In this document: positions 15,515 through 23,241 of the stretch, in pieces | How the letters are laid out: each line of letters opens with the position of its first letter | How positions within the stretch are numbered: position 1 is the stretch's first letter | DNA from: an uncultured Blautia sp. | GTDB lineage: Bacteria > Bacillota > Clostridia > Lachnospirales > Lachnospiraceae | Assembly: GCA_900539525.1 (NCBI GenBank) | Contig: UQCM01000032.1 | Coordinates: 1 to 32,090 of the forward strand | Direction of reading: 5' to 3' | DNA length: 32,090 nt | The notes under the pieces: model-generated | What the model was told of the DNA's origin: nothing | Database searches by the model: none | The model's input: only the letters and a program-made list of their open reading frames with translations | Translations under genes and position numbers: made by a program

Positions 15515-16192
15515 ATGGAACAGTACAAGCAGGAGTTTATTAACTTTATGGTGGACAGTGATGTCCTGAAATTTGGTGAGTTTACCTTGAAGAGCGGAAG
15601 AAAGTCTCCGTTTTTCATGAATGCGGGGGCCTATGTGACAGGTACACAGCTTCGCCGTCTGGGAGAGTATTATGCAAGGGCGATCCATGACAATTACGGG
15701 CTTGATTTTGATGTGCTGTTCGGACCGGCATATAAAGGGATCCCGTTAAGCGTAGCCACCACGATGGCGATCAGTGAACTGTATGGAAAAGATATCCGTT
15801 ACTGCTCCAACAGAAAAGAGGAAAAAGACCACGGCGATGCGGGAATCCTTCTTGGCAGTCCGATCAAAGACGGTGACAGAGTGGTGATCATTGAAGATGT
15901 GACCACATCCGGAAAATCCATCGAAGAAACCTTCCCGATCCTGAAGGCTCAGGGAAATGTGGAGATCAAAGGCCTGATCGTATCCTTAAATCGCATGGAG
16001 CGGGGCAAGGGAGAGCAGAGTGCCCTGAAGGAGATCCAGGAAAAATACGGTTTTCCGGCAAATGCTATCGTAAGCATGGCAGAAGTGGTAGAGCATCTGT
16101 ACGGTAAAGAATATAATGGAAAAGTAGTCATCGACGACACGATGAAGGCAGCCATCGATGCATATTATGAACAGTATGGAGCAAAATGCTAA
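15515..16192 (+). CDS. pyrE: Orotate phosphoribosyltransferase
   Basis: A 225-residue type I phosphoribosyltransferase that joins orotate to PRPP, giving OMP for PyrF. The PRPP-binding motif VVIIEDVTTSGKS is at residues 123-135. FGPAYKGIPLS binds pyrophosphate, and the flexible catalytic loop includes NRKEEKDHGD. FTLKSGRKSPFFMN is the N-terminal hood. The start at 15515 follows ACAGGAGG; the open frame runs back to 15443 without a site. Last pyrimidine gene of the operon. Confidence 0.95.
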   Translation: MEQYKQEFINFMVDSDVLKFGEFTLKSGRKSPFFMNAGAYVTGTQLRRLGEYYARAIHDNYGLDFDVLFGPAYKGIPLSVATTMAISELYGKDIRYCSNRKEEKDHGDAGILLGSPIKDGDRVVIIEDVTTSGKSIEETFPILKAQGNVEIKGLIVSLNRMERGKGEQSALKEIQEKYGFPANAIVSMAEVVEHLYGKEYNGKVVIDDTMKAAIDAYYEQYGAKC

Positions 16193-16250
16193 TAAAGCGT
16201 TCGTCATATGAAGCTCTTTGATAATTTTGTGAGGAAAAGGAGGTCTTTTG

Positions 16251-16403
16251 ATGAATGAAAAAGTCTATAAGATTGTGGGCGGTGCAGGTGCGGCCAATAT
16301 TGCGGTGGGAGTGATCGTACTTGTGTCCGGAATCGTATCAGGAATTCTGATGATCGTACACGGTGCAAGATTACTGGGCAGCAGGAAGAACGTAGTAATC
16401 TAA
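16251..16403 (+). CDS. Small hydrophobic membrane protein, 50 residues
   Basis: An ATG at 16251 with AAGGAGG at 16237-16243 (7-base spacing) opens a 50-codon frame ending TAA at 16401-16403. The peptide begins MNEKVYKIVGGAGAANIAVG. It continues with a glycine- and valine-rich hydrophobic stretch (IVLVSGIVSGILMIVHGARL) and ends in SRKNVVI. It looks like one long or two short membrane spans joined by Gly. The very good ribosome site and regular codon use support a real gene. It lies 58 bases after pyrE and may be co-transcribed. Function unknown. Confidence 0.7.
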   Translation: MNEKVYKIVGGAGAANIAVGVIVLVSGIVSGILMIVHGARLLGSRKNVVI

Positions 16404-16472
16404 AACATCCTGCGCGGCTGGTTCCGTTACTTGTCGGACGCGATACTGGCTGGTGGCGGGATGAACGGACAG

Positions 16473-16487
16473 GTTACGATTCACACG
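16473..16487 (+). repeat. Family B fragment
   Basis: GTTACGATTCACACG matches the left end of the family B copy at 14779 (GTTACAGTTCACACG). The remainder is missing. Confidence 0.4.
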
Positions 16488-16521
16488 GATAAAACAACTA
16501 CTGACTGAGAGTTAAGATGAT

Positions 16522-16983
16522 ATGAGACATGAAACCAAGAAGAGAATACGGATTGCCGGGCTGATTCTGTTTATCTGCTATCTGCTCGGTCTGACGTATT
16601 TTCTGTTTTTTGCAGAAAGCTATGGAAGAAATTTGATGGACAGGGAATACACCTACAATCTGGTTCCGTTCCTGGAAATCAAACGCTTCTGGCAGAACAG
16701 GAGCCTGCTTGGGAATTTTGCCGTATTTATCAACATTGCGGGAAATGTCCTGGCCTTTGTACCCTTTGGCTTCTTTCTTCCGATATTGAACCGTTTTTCA
16801 AAAGGACTGTTCCGTATGACATTGTTCACATTTGAATTCAGCCTGCTTGTGGAAACCATTCAGCTGGTTTCGAGAGTGGGCAGTTTTGATGTGGATGATC
16901 TGATCTTAAATACGCTGGGAGGAATCCTGGGGTATCTGTTTTTTGCGTTTTGTGATTACGTTAGGAGAAAACTGTATGGCTAG
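16522..16983 (+). CDS. VanZ family membrane protein
   Basis: A 153-residue protein with four predicted membrane segments: about 10-28 (IAGLILFICYLLGLTYFLFF), 69-92 (FAVFINIAGNVLAFVPFGFFLPI), 95-115 and 130-148. YNLVPFLEIKRFW, NIAGNVLAFVPFGFFLP, VETIQL and SFDVDDLILNTLGGILGY are VanZ-like signatures. VanZ from enterococci raises teicoplanin resistance, but most homologues have no known substrate, so resistance should not be assumed. It overlaps the next gene by 8 bases. No strong ribosome site is visible before the ATG. Confidence 0.88.
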   Translation: MRHETKKRIRIAGLILFICYLLGLTYFLFFAESYGRNLMDREYTYNLVPFLEIKRFWQNRSLLGNFAVFINIAGNVLAFVPFGFFLPILNRFSKGLFRMTLFTFEFSLLVETIQLVSRVGSFDVDDLILNTLGGILGYLFFAFCDYVRRKLYG

Positions 16984-17290
16984 AAAACGAATGTATTCCT
17001 TTGCGGAAAAGAAACACTCTCAAAGAGGGCTGGTGTCCACGATCCTGGGAGGAATTTCAGTGATTATTTTTGTGGTACTTGCCTGGATTGCCTATTATCT
17101 GGATGGACAGGGCGGAGCATATCTTGGAGCGATCGGACTGACAGGAGCGGTGTTTTCCCTTATGGGACTCATCCTTGGACTGATCAGCTTTGGAGAGCAG
17201 GATACACTGTACTTTTTCTCAAAGCTGGGGACGATCCTCTGTGGATGTATCCTTGCCGTATGGATTTTTGTCATTCTGATCGGGATCTGA
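16976..17290 (+). CDS. DUF6142-like small membrane protein
   Basis: A 104-residue protein: a basic N-terminus (MARKRMYSFAEKKHSQRG) then three hydrophobic segments (about 20-42, 48-70 and 80-102). The pattern YSFAEKKHS...G...GLTGAVFSLMGLILGL resembles the DUF6142 family of Clostridia. AGGAG lies 8 bases before the ATG at 16976, which lies inside the end of the VanZ gene, implying coupled translation. Function unknown. Confidence 0.7.
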   Translation: MARKRMYSFAEKKHSQRGLVSTILGGISVIIFVVLAWIAYYLDGQGGAYLGAIGLTGAVFSLMGLILGLISFGEQDTLYFFSKLGTILCGCILAVWIFVILIGI

Positions 17291-17309
17291 CGGGATTGGC
17301 TGCCTGGCA

Positions 17310-17392
17310 GTTCAAAGAAGCACTTTGAACGGAATCAGCCGACTGAGAGATCATAAATAACACCTCGAACCGGCTGATGCGGGAACAGGTAC
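17310..17392. repeat. Hairpin plus family B copy 3 (reverse)
   Basis: GTTCAAAG (17310-17317) and CTTTGAAC (17323-17330) form a perfect 8-base stem. From 17359 the sequence AACACCTCGAACCGGCTGA then TGCGGGAACAGGTAC is family B in reverse orientation to the copies at 11966 and 14779. Confidence 0.65.
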
Positions 17393-17430
17393 AGGCCTGC
17401 ACGGATGCAGGAAGAGTGGGGAGGATGATT

Positions 17431-18021
17431 ATGGACAGGCTGCAGCAGCAGATGGAGTTTATCCTTGAAGTGGATAAACTGAAGAATATTACAAGACAGA
17501 CATATCTCTCGTCCGGTGAGAGAAAAGAAAACGATACGGAGCACTCCTGGCATCTGGCATTGATGTGTGCCCTTCTTGCCGAGCACTCTAATGAGAAGAT
17601 CGATGTGTTAAAGACGATGACGATGGTGCTGATCCATGATATTGTAGAAATTGATGCAGGGGACACCTATGCCTACGACACGGAGGGGAATGAGACAAAG
17701 CGGGAACGTGAGGTTCGGGCGGCAGAAAGGATCTTTCAGCTCCTGCCTCCGGATCAGGCTCTGTGGCTGCGCGGGCTGTGGGATGAATTCGAAGAGGGGT
17801 TCACTCCGGAAGCGAAGTTTGCGATTGCACTGGATAAGATTCAGCCGGTACTTCTGAATGATGCTTCCGGAGGGAAGTCCTGGAGGGAGCATGGGGTGGA
17901 GGTCAGTCAGATCCTGAAGCGGAATGAACATACACCGGAAGGGTCAGTCGAGCTGTGGGAGTATGCAAAAGAGCTGATCGATAAAAATGTGGAGAATGGA
18001 AATATAAAGGATGGCCGTTAA
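17431..18021 (+). CDS. HD-domain phosphohydrolase, YfbR-like
   Basis: A protein of about 196 residues with the HD-superfamily metal set: H38 in TEHSWHLALM, H69-D70 in MVLIHDIVEIDAGDTY, and the distal Asp in FAIALDKIQPVLL. This arrangement matches HD_3 proteins such as E. coli YfbR, a 5'-deoxynucleotidase. A nucleotide-pool role next to pyrimidine and purine genes is plausible but inferred. GGGGAGG (17418-17424) fits a start at 17431 with 6-base spacing; ATG at 17425 is too close, and the open frame begins at 17377. It is followed by repeats. Confidence 0.85.
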   Translation: MDRLQQQMEFILEVDKLKNITRQTYLSSGERKENDTEHSWHLALMCALLAEHSNEKIDVLKTMTMVLIHDIVEIDAGDTYAYDTEGNETKREREVRAAERIFQLLPPDQALWLRGLWDEFEEGFTPEAKFAIALDKIQPVLLNDASGGKSWREHGVEVSQILKRNEHTPEGSVELWEYAKELIDKNVENGNIKDGR

Positions 18022-18030
18022 AGGAGTCAG

Positions 18031-18086
18031 AGATGGATTTCCGGAGATGGATTCTCGGAGATGGATTCCCGGAGATGGATTCCCGG
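18031..18086. repeat. 14-base minisatellite, four copies
   Basis: Four head-to-tail units of AGATGGATTCCCGG: the last two are identical, the first has TTTCC and the second TTCTC. The array starts 10 bases after the HD gene stop and ends 5 bases before a long inverted-repeat element. Confidence 0.9.
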
Positions 18087-18090
18087 ACGC

Positions 18091-18269
18091 AGGTTAGTGC
18101 TTACCATATCACACGCAAACGGGGGCAACATTCCGGTGAACTAACTGCTAACTTCGACTAAGACGCTCCGGAAGAGCCGTCACGCCTAAGTCTACGTAAG
18201 CAGTGGATTTCACCTCCATTAAAAACGCCCCTGAAATGTTTGCTACTGTGATATGGTAAGCACTAACCT
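18091..18269. mobile_element. MITE-like element, perfect 22-base terminal inverted repeats
   Basis: AGGTTAGTGCTTACCATATC-AC (18091-18112) is exactly complementary to 18248-18269. Further complementary pairs lie inside: GCAAAC (18115-18120) with GTTTGC (18238-18243), and an imperfect stem of about 22 bases between roughly 18145-18166 and 18186-18206. The whole 179 bases can fold back on itself. There is no open frame and no clear target duplication. It may be a non-autonomous transposon relic or a structured RNA. With 18031-18086 and 18299-18489 it fills the 497-base gene-free stretch 18022-18518. Confidence 0.65.
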
Positions 18270-18298
18270 GCTGTGTCTTGGAAACAGTAAAAATAAAT

Positions 18299-18489
18299 GG
18301 TAACTGTTCAGAGGAATGCAAATTTATAAATATGTGTTTTAAGGAGGTTGCTCATCAGAGGCATATTTTATAAATCAATATGGCGAAAGCCATACATGAG
18401 TAAAAGGGAAGCCTCGTAGAGGCGATTTTGCGAATGGACTCTGAATAGTTACGAAAATCTTATTTTCGAATGATTTCTGGACAGTTACC
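18299..18489. repeat. Family C repeat, long copy
   Basis: GGTAACTGTTCAGAG (18299-18313) pairs with CTCTGAATAGTTAC (18439-18452, one G-U). It can alternatively pair with CTGGACAGTTACC (18477-18489). Inside is a small hairpin GCCTC-GTA-GAGGC. The two competing right arms could give alternative folds. The element ends about 20 bases before the ribosome site of the M29 peptidase gene, so it lies in or at the start of that mRNA. Confidence 0.65.
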
Positions 18490-18518
18490 AATAAAATAAA
18501 TGATTCAAGGAGGATTTC

Positions 18519-20564
18519 ATGTCAGAAGATTATAATTTGATACAGGAGCGCTATGATTTGACGGTTGAGCGCATTGCCGCTATCCCTCAGGAGCATACGG
18601 TTCCGGAGCCGTTTGATGATTTTTTTGGGAAAACAGCATCTTTTCTTCTTATGCTTCATCACGCGGATGTGCATAAGGAGCGGTCGCTGGAGGAATGGCA
18701 GGCGTTCAACAGACAGCTTTACGAAGATATCCTGCCGGAAAACTATGGAAGCAGCTATGGGAATCCTGCCTTTTCTGTAGAGAAGCTGGGTGAAGTTCAC
18801 GGGCGGATCTTGAGCTTTCTCTATTCTGAGCTTCGGGGAATTATTGTTTATAAATTTGAGGATCGCTTAGAGGAGATTACGATCCTGCATGAGCTGTTTA
18901 TCGAAATCTATAACTGTTTTGAAGAGGAAGAGCTTCCTGCCTACCGGGAGATCCAGCAGATTGTTTACTGGTGGGTCAGTGATTACAGCGATCTGACAGT
19001 AAGCCGCCGGATCCGGGAGGCGGTGGATCCGTCTCTTGATTTTGCCACGAGGATCATCATGGAAGAGGATCTGACGGATCTGCGTTATCTGTATCGATAT
19101 GGAGAATATATTACTGAAAATGAGATTCAGACAGCCAGACATCTGAATTCCCTGCCACAGGAGACCATCGATCTGATGGCAGATACCTATACGGAAGGGT
19201 ACCGGATCGGGTTCGTGCTGGGCAATAAGGATCTGTCAAAGAAAAAGACGGTAAATATCCGTTATAACTTGGGGTTTGAGAGGATGATCCGTGCGGCGGT
19301 ACGGAATTTTGAAAAGATGGGATTGAAGCCTGTCATCTACCGTGCGGCTGTCGCAAGTGTGAACCGGAGGGGGCAGCACCGCATCGGGTATTTTGGAGCG
19401 ATTCCCAATAAGCAGTATGATTATGACCATCGTGCGGATAGTGCGATCTATCTGGATAAAATGTTTGCCGAGCGTAAGGCCGGTGTCATGCGGACAGCTT
19501 ATGAAGAGTATAAGGAGCTTGCTTATGTTCATGCGGGTCCGGCATGCGTAGAGACCTTTGGAGAGGATCCCTTTGTGCCGGTGAATCAGCCGGAGGCATA
19601 TCATCTGTCGGAAAAACAGCAGCAGATTCAGGTAAATCTGGACAATGAGGCCTCCAGAATTACCAATTGCTATATTAAGGGTGAGGAACGCAGTTTTACG
19701 ATTATCGCATTTCCGGTGCCGGAGATCGGTGAGGATTTCCCGGCGATTTTTGACGAAGTGATAAAGATCAATACCCTGGATTATACGCTTTACCGGGATA
19801 TTCAGCAGTCGATCATTGATACCCTGGATCAGGGAGAGGCGGTACACATCCTGGGATGTGGAGAGAACCATACGGATCTGACGGTGCAGCTTCACAGACT
19901 GGAGCAGCCGGAGAAGCAGACAAACTTCGAAAACTGTGTGGCGGATGTGAATATTCCGGTGGGAGAGGTATTTACCTCGCCGGTGCTGAAAGGTACGAAT
20001 GGTGTGCTGGAGGTGAGCGAGGTTTATCTGAATGAACTGCGCTATGAGAACCTCCATATGGAGTTTGAAGATGGTATGGTGAAGGCGTACACCTGTGGAA
20101 ATTTTGATTCTGAGGAAGAGAATCAACGCTACATCAGAGAAAATGTGCTGTATCATCATGACGCGCTGCCCCTGGGCGAGTTTGCGATCGGAACAAATAC
20201 CACGGCTTATGCAGTGGCAAAGAAATATGATATTGCAGGACGGCTCCCGATCCTGATCGCGGAGAAGATGGGGCCGCACTTCGCGGTGGGCGATACCTGC
20301 TACAGCTGGGCGGAGGATACGGCGGTGTTCAATCCGGATGGGAAGGAAATCATTGCCCGGGATAATGAAGTGTCGATTCAGAGAAAGAGCGATATCAGCA
20401 AAGCCTATCTGGGATGCCACACGGATATCACGATTCCCTATGACGAGCTGGGGAAGATCGAGGTAATCTGCAAGGATGGAAGAAGGATTTCAATCATTGA
20501 AAATGGCAGGTTTGTGCTAAAGGGAACAGAGGAGCTGAACCGTCCGCTGGAGGAAAAAGAGTAG
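18519..20564 (+). CDS. M29-type aminopeptidase with long N-terminal extension
   Basis: A 681-residue protein. The C-terminal two-thirds match family M29 metallo-aminopeptidases (AmpS-like). Ligand candidates for the two-metal site are E483 (PVGEVFTSP), E554 (LGEFAIGTN), H587 (MGPHFAVGD), Tyr at about 595, H634 and D636 (CHTDITIP). The order and spacing fit the family. M29 enzymes are usually about 400 residues, so roughly 250 residues at the N-terminus are extra. These are acidic, helical and without a signal peptide, and I do not recognise them. The protein is predicted cytoplasmic. AAGGAGG precedes the ATG, and a terminator follows. Confidence 0.82.
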   Translation: MSEDYNLIQERYDLTVERIAAIPQEHTVPEPFDDFFGKTASFLLMLHHADVHKERSLEEWQAFNRQLYEDILPENYGSSYGNPAFSVEKLGEVHGRILSFLYSELRGIIVYKFEDRLEEITILHELFIEIYNCFEEEELPAYREIQQIVYWWVSDYSDLTVSRRIREAVDPSLDFATRIIMEEDLTDLRYLYRYGEYITENEIQTARHLNSLPQETIDLMADTYTEGYRIGFVLGNKDLSKKKTVNIRYNLGFERMIRAAVRNFEKMGLKPVIYRAAVASVNRRGQHRIGYFGAIPNKQYDYDHRADSAIYLDKMFAERKAGVMRTAYEEYKELAYVHAGPACVETFGEDPFVPVNQPEAYHLSEKQQQIQVNLDNEASRITNCYIKGEERSFTIIAFPVPEIGEDFPAIFDEVIKINTLDYTLYRDIQQSIIDTLDQGEAVHILGCGENHTDLTVQLHRLEQPEKQTNFENCVADVNIPVGEVFTSPVLKGTNGVLEVSEVYLNELRYENLHMEFEDGMVKAYTCGNFDSEEENQRYIRENVLYHHDALPLGEFAIGTNTTAYAVAKKYDIAGRLPILIAEKMGPHFAVGDTCYSWAEDTAVFNPDGKEIIARDNEVSIQRKSDISKAYLGCHTDITIPYDELGKIEVICKDGRRISIIENGRFVLKGTEELNRPLEEKE

Positions 20565-20605
20565 AGACATTTGCTTCTAAAGAGAGAATTGAGAATAAGG
20601 ATAAA

Positions 20606-20650
20606 AACCCTGGTGCTGTAGTGTATGGCGCTGGGGTTGTTTTGATTTTT
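20606..20650 (+). terminator. Terminator after the M29 peptidase gene
   Basis: AACCCTGGTGC (20606-20616) pairs with GCGCTGGGGTT (20628-20638) using three G-U pairs, followed by GTTTTGATTTTT. This is typical of factor-independent termination. Confidence 0.75.
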
Positions 20651-20737
20651 CATCAAGCTTCTGTCTGCGATGGAAGAGGAATTACGGTGGTGTATTCATA
20701 AAAAAGAGAGTATTGAATGGCTGAAAGAGTCTTTTCG

Positions 20738-20766
20738 TTGACAATTCCCGGCGAAATTAGTAGAAT
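20738..20766 (+). promoter_or_regulatory. Promoter of the pur operon
   Basis: TTGACA (20738-20743) and TAGAAT (20761-20766) with a 17-base spacer, about 60 bases before purE. I see no purine riboswitch fold in the short leader. Confidence 0.85.
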
Positions 20767-20825
20767 AGGGAACTAGGAAAGAAGTAATTTACCTGTTCAT
20801 CGATTTTAGAAAAGGAGATTGTACC

Positions 20826-21338
20826 ATGGCAAAAGTAGGAATTGTAATGGGTAGTGATTCGGATATGCCGGTTATGGCAAAGGCGGCAGATATTCTGGAG
20901 CAGCTGGGCGTGGATTATGAGATGACGATCATCTCTGCACACAGGGAACCGGACGTATTTTTTGAGTATGCGAAGACAGCAGAGGCGAAGGGCTTCAAGG
21001 TCATCATCGCGGGTGCAGGTATGGCAGCACATCTGCCGGGCATGTGTGCGGCGATTTTCCCGATGCCGGTCATTGGTATCCCGATGCACACCACTTCACT
21101 GGGCGGAAGAGATTCCCTTTATTCCATCGTACAGATGCCATCCGGTATTCCGGTAGCCACAGTGGCGATCAATGGCGGAGCCAATGCTGGCATCCTGGCA
21201 GCGAAGATTCTGGCAACATCAGATCCTGAGCTGCTCGAAAGACTGAAAAATTATTCCGCAGACCTGAAGGAGCAGGTAGTGGCAAAGGATGCCAGACTTC
21301 AGAAGGTCGGATATAAAGAGTACATGCAGCAGAAGTAG
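20826..21338 (+). CDS. purE: N5-carboxyaminoimidazole ribonucleotide mutase
   Basis: A 170-residue PurE that rearranges N5-CAIR to CAIR in purine synthesis. MGSDSDMPVM (residues 8-17) is the phosphate-binding loop. SAHREP holds the catalytic His, and GAGMAAHLPGM and INGGANAGILAAKIL complete the active site. The length and MGSDSD pattern fit class I, which needs PurK; purK is not in the window. Usual class I proteins read GGAAHLPGM, so the Met is a small variation. AAAAGGAG precedes the ATG. Confidence 0.95.
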   Translation: MAKVGIVMGSDSDMPVMAKAADILEQLGVDYEMTIISAHREPDVFFEYAKTAEAKGFKVIIAGAGMAAHLPGMCAAIFPMPVIGIPMHTTSLGGRDSLYSIVQMPSGIPVATVAINGGANAGILAAKILATSDPELLERLKNYSADLKEQVVAKDARLQKVGYKEYMQQK

Positions 21339-21367
21339 TGCTCTCTTGCGGGCAGTGGAACATAGAA

Positions 21368-21407
21368 TCGCAGATAGATCATGACGGGATGGCATGGATA
21401 TCTGCGA
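21368..21407. repeat. Hairpin between purE and purM
   Basis: TCGCAGATA (21368-21376) pairs with TATCTGCGA (21399-21407), with CATG/CATG close inside. There is no T tract. It lies within the operon and may be an mRNA processing or stability structure. Confidence 0.55.
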
Positions 21408-21442
21408 AAACAAATAAGGTAAAAGTACCAGGAGGAAGAGAA

Positions 21443-22468
21443 ATGGATTACAAGAACGCAGGCGTGGATATTGAGGCAGGCTATAAGTCAGTGGAACTGA
21501 TGAAGGAGCATATCAAAAAGACGATGAGACCGGAGGTGCTGACAAACATCGGCGGATTTTCCGGTGCATTTTCAATGGAAGCATTTAAAAAGATGGAAAA
21601 GCCGACGCTGGTTTCCGGCACAGACGGAGTGGGAACAAAGCTGAAGCTGGCATTTCTTCTGGATAAGCATGATACCGTGGGAATCGACTGTGTAGCCATG
21701 TGCGTGAACGATATCGCATGTGCAGGGGGAGAGCCGTTATTCTTCCTGGACTACATCGCATGTGGAAAGAATATTCCTGAGAAGATCGCTACGATCGTAA
21801 GCGGTGTGGCAGATGGATGTGCCCAGTCAGACGCAGCGCTGATCGGAGGCGAGACAGCGGAAATGCCGGGGTTCTATCCGGAGGACGAGTATGACCTTGC
21901 AGGCTTTGCCGTAGGCGTGGTGGATGAGAAGGATCTGATCACCGGAAAGGATATCAAGGCAGGTGATACGCTGGTGGGAATCGCATCCTCGGGTGTACAC
22001 AGCAACGGATTCTCACTGGTGAGAAAGATCTTTAAGATGGATAAAGAAACACTGAATACTTATCATGAGGAGCTTGGAAAGACGCTGGGCGAGGCCCTGA
22101 TCGCGCCGACAAAGATCTATGTAAAGGCATTGAGAAGCGTAAAAGAGGCAGGTGTCCGCATCGAGGGCTGCAGCCATGTGACCGGCGGCGGTTTCTATGA
22201 GAATATTCCGAGAATGCTTCCGGACGGAGTCCGTGCAGTCATCAAAAAGGACAGCTATGAAGTTCCGGCCATTTTCCGTATGATGGCAAGAGAAGGTGAT
22301 GTAGCGGAAGAGATGATGTACAATACCTACAATATGGGAATCGGAATGGTGCTGGCACTCGATCCTTCGGATGTGGATAAAGCGATGGAAGCGATCCGTG
22401 CAGCCGGTGAGACACCCTATGTGATCGGACAGGTAGAAGACGGAGAAAAAGGAGTTACATTATGCTAA
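21443..22468 (+). CDS. purM: Phosphoribosylformylglycinamidine cyclo-ligase
   Basis: A 341-residue AIR synthetase that closes FGAM to AIR using ATP. NIGGFSGAF, VSGTDGVGTKLKLA, GIDCVAMCVNDI, GGEPLFFLDYIACGK and GGETAEMPGFY are the family nucleotide- and metal-binding motifs in order. VTGGGFYENIPRMLP marks the C-terminal domain. The start at 21443 follows AGGAGGAAGAG; an open frame reaches back to the purE stop but has no site. It overlaps purN in ATGCTAA, so translation is coupled. Confidence 0.96.
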   Translation: MDYKNAGVDIEAGYKSVELMKEHIKKTMRPEVLTNIGGFSGAFSMEAFKKMEKPTLVSGTDGVGTKLKLAFLLDKHDTVGIDCVAMCVNDIACAGGEPLFFLDYIACGKNIPEKIATIVSGVADGCAQSDAALIGGETAEMPGFYPEDEYDLAGFAVGVVDEKDLITGKDIKAGDTLVGIASSGVHSNGFSLVRKIFKMDKETLNTYHEELGKTLGEALIAPTKIYVKALRSVKEAGVRIEGCSHVTGGGFYENIPRMLPDGVRAVIKKDSYEVPAIFRMMAREGDVAEEMMYNTYNMGIGMVLALDPSDVDKAMEAIRAAGETPYVIGQVEDGEKGVTLC

Positions 22469-23088
22469 AACTGGCAGTTCTGGTTTCCGGAGGCGGTACC
22501 AACCTCCAGGCGATCATAGACGGTATTGCTGATGGCAGTATCACCAATACGGAAATTTCTGTGGTCATCAGCAATAATAAAAATGCCTATGCACTGGAAA
22601 GGGCGAAAAACAGTGGGATTGATGCTGTGTGTGTTTCTCCGAAGGATTATAAGACTCGTGATGCGTTTAATGAGGCACTGCTTGCAAAGATTCAATCCTA
22701 TGGAGTGGATCTGGTGGTTCTCGCAGGCTGCCTGGTGGTGATCCCGGAGATCATGGTAAAGGCATACCCGAATAAGATCATCAATATTCATCCATCTCTG
22801 ATTCCTTCCTTCTGCGGTACAGGCTGCTATGGGCTGAAGGTTCATGAGCATGTGCTTGCCCGGGGTGTGAAGGTGACAGGTGCTACGGTTCATTTTGTGG
22901 ATGAAGGGACAGATACCGGTCCGATCATTCTGCAGAAGGCGGTAGAGGTGCACCAGGGTGATACACCGAAAGTGCTGCAGCAGCGTGTCATGGAAGAGGC
23001 AGAGTGGAAGATCATGCCGGAGGCCATTGATCTGATCGCCAACGGAAGGGTACGTGTAAACGAAGAAAATCATGTGATCATTGACTGA
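22462..23088 (+). CDS. purN: Phosphoribosylglycinamide formyltransferase
   Basis: A 208-residue GAR transformylase that transfers a formyl group from 10-formyl-THF to GAR. LVSGGGTNLQAII (residues 7-19) binds GAR phosphate. The catalytic triad is N108, H110 (INIHPSLIPSF) and D151 (DEGTDTGPI). The usual PGLHA after HPSLIPSF is replaced by CGTGCYGLK. I take this as a lineage variant, since the catalytic residues are intact. The start overlaps the purM stop. Confidence 0.95.
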   Translation: MLKLAVLVSGGGTNLQAIIDGIADGSITNTEISVVISNNKNAYALERAKNSGIDAVCVSPKDYKTRDAFNEALLAKIQSYGVDLVVLAGCLVVIPEIMVKAYPNKIINIHPSLIPSFCGTGCYGLKVHEHVLARGVKVTGATVHFVDEGTDTGPIILQKAVEVHQGDTPKVLQQRVMEEAEWKIMPEAIDLIANGRVRVNEENHVIID

Positions 23089-23135
23089 CAGAAAAGACGA
23101 AGGACATTCAGAAGCCATGTGTTTTGAAAAATGTG

Positions 23136-23221
23136 GTAATTGTTCGGAGCATATTTCATCAAAAGGAAAGCCCTGAAGAGACAGTTTAGAGGACAGGCTT
23201 TGAACAGTTACAAAAAGTGAT
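23136..23221. repeat. Family C repeat between purN and purD
   Basis: GTAATTGTTC (23136-23145) pairs with GAACAGTTAC (23212-23221), with one G-U. Within it AAGCCCTG and CAGGCTT form a second stem with one bulge. It shares GTTCGGAG and AAAAGGAAAG with the partial copy at 15431. It ends 20 bases before the purD start. Confidence 0.65.
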
Positions 23222-23241
23222 TGATTAAAAGAGGTAAAGAG

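Noticed and set aside
16522..16983. VanZ protein as evidence of glycopeptide resistance
   Set aside because: VanZ-like proteins are widespread in Clostridia without resistance, and no vanHAX or vanRS genes are present.
19236..20420. A 394-codon minus-strand frame opposite the M29 peptidase gene
   Set aside because: The plus-strand protein has a ribosome site and ordered metal ligands. The antisense frame has no motif I recognise and no site.
20640..20825. A purine riboswitch before purE
   Set aside because: The leader after the promoter is only about 50 bases and lacks the conserved junction and paired loops of the guanine or PRPP classes.
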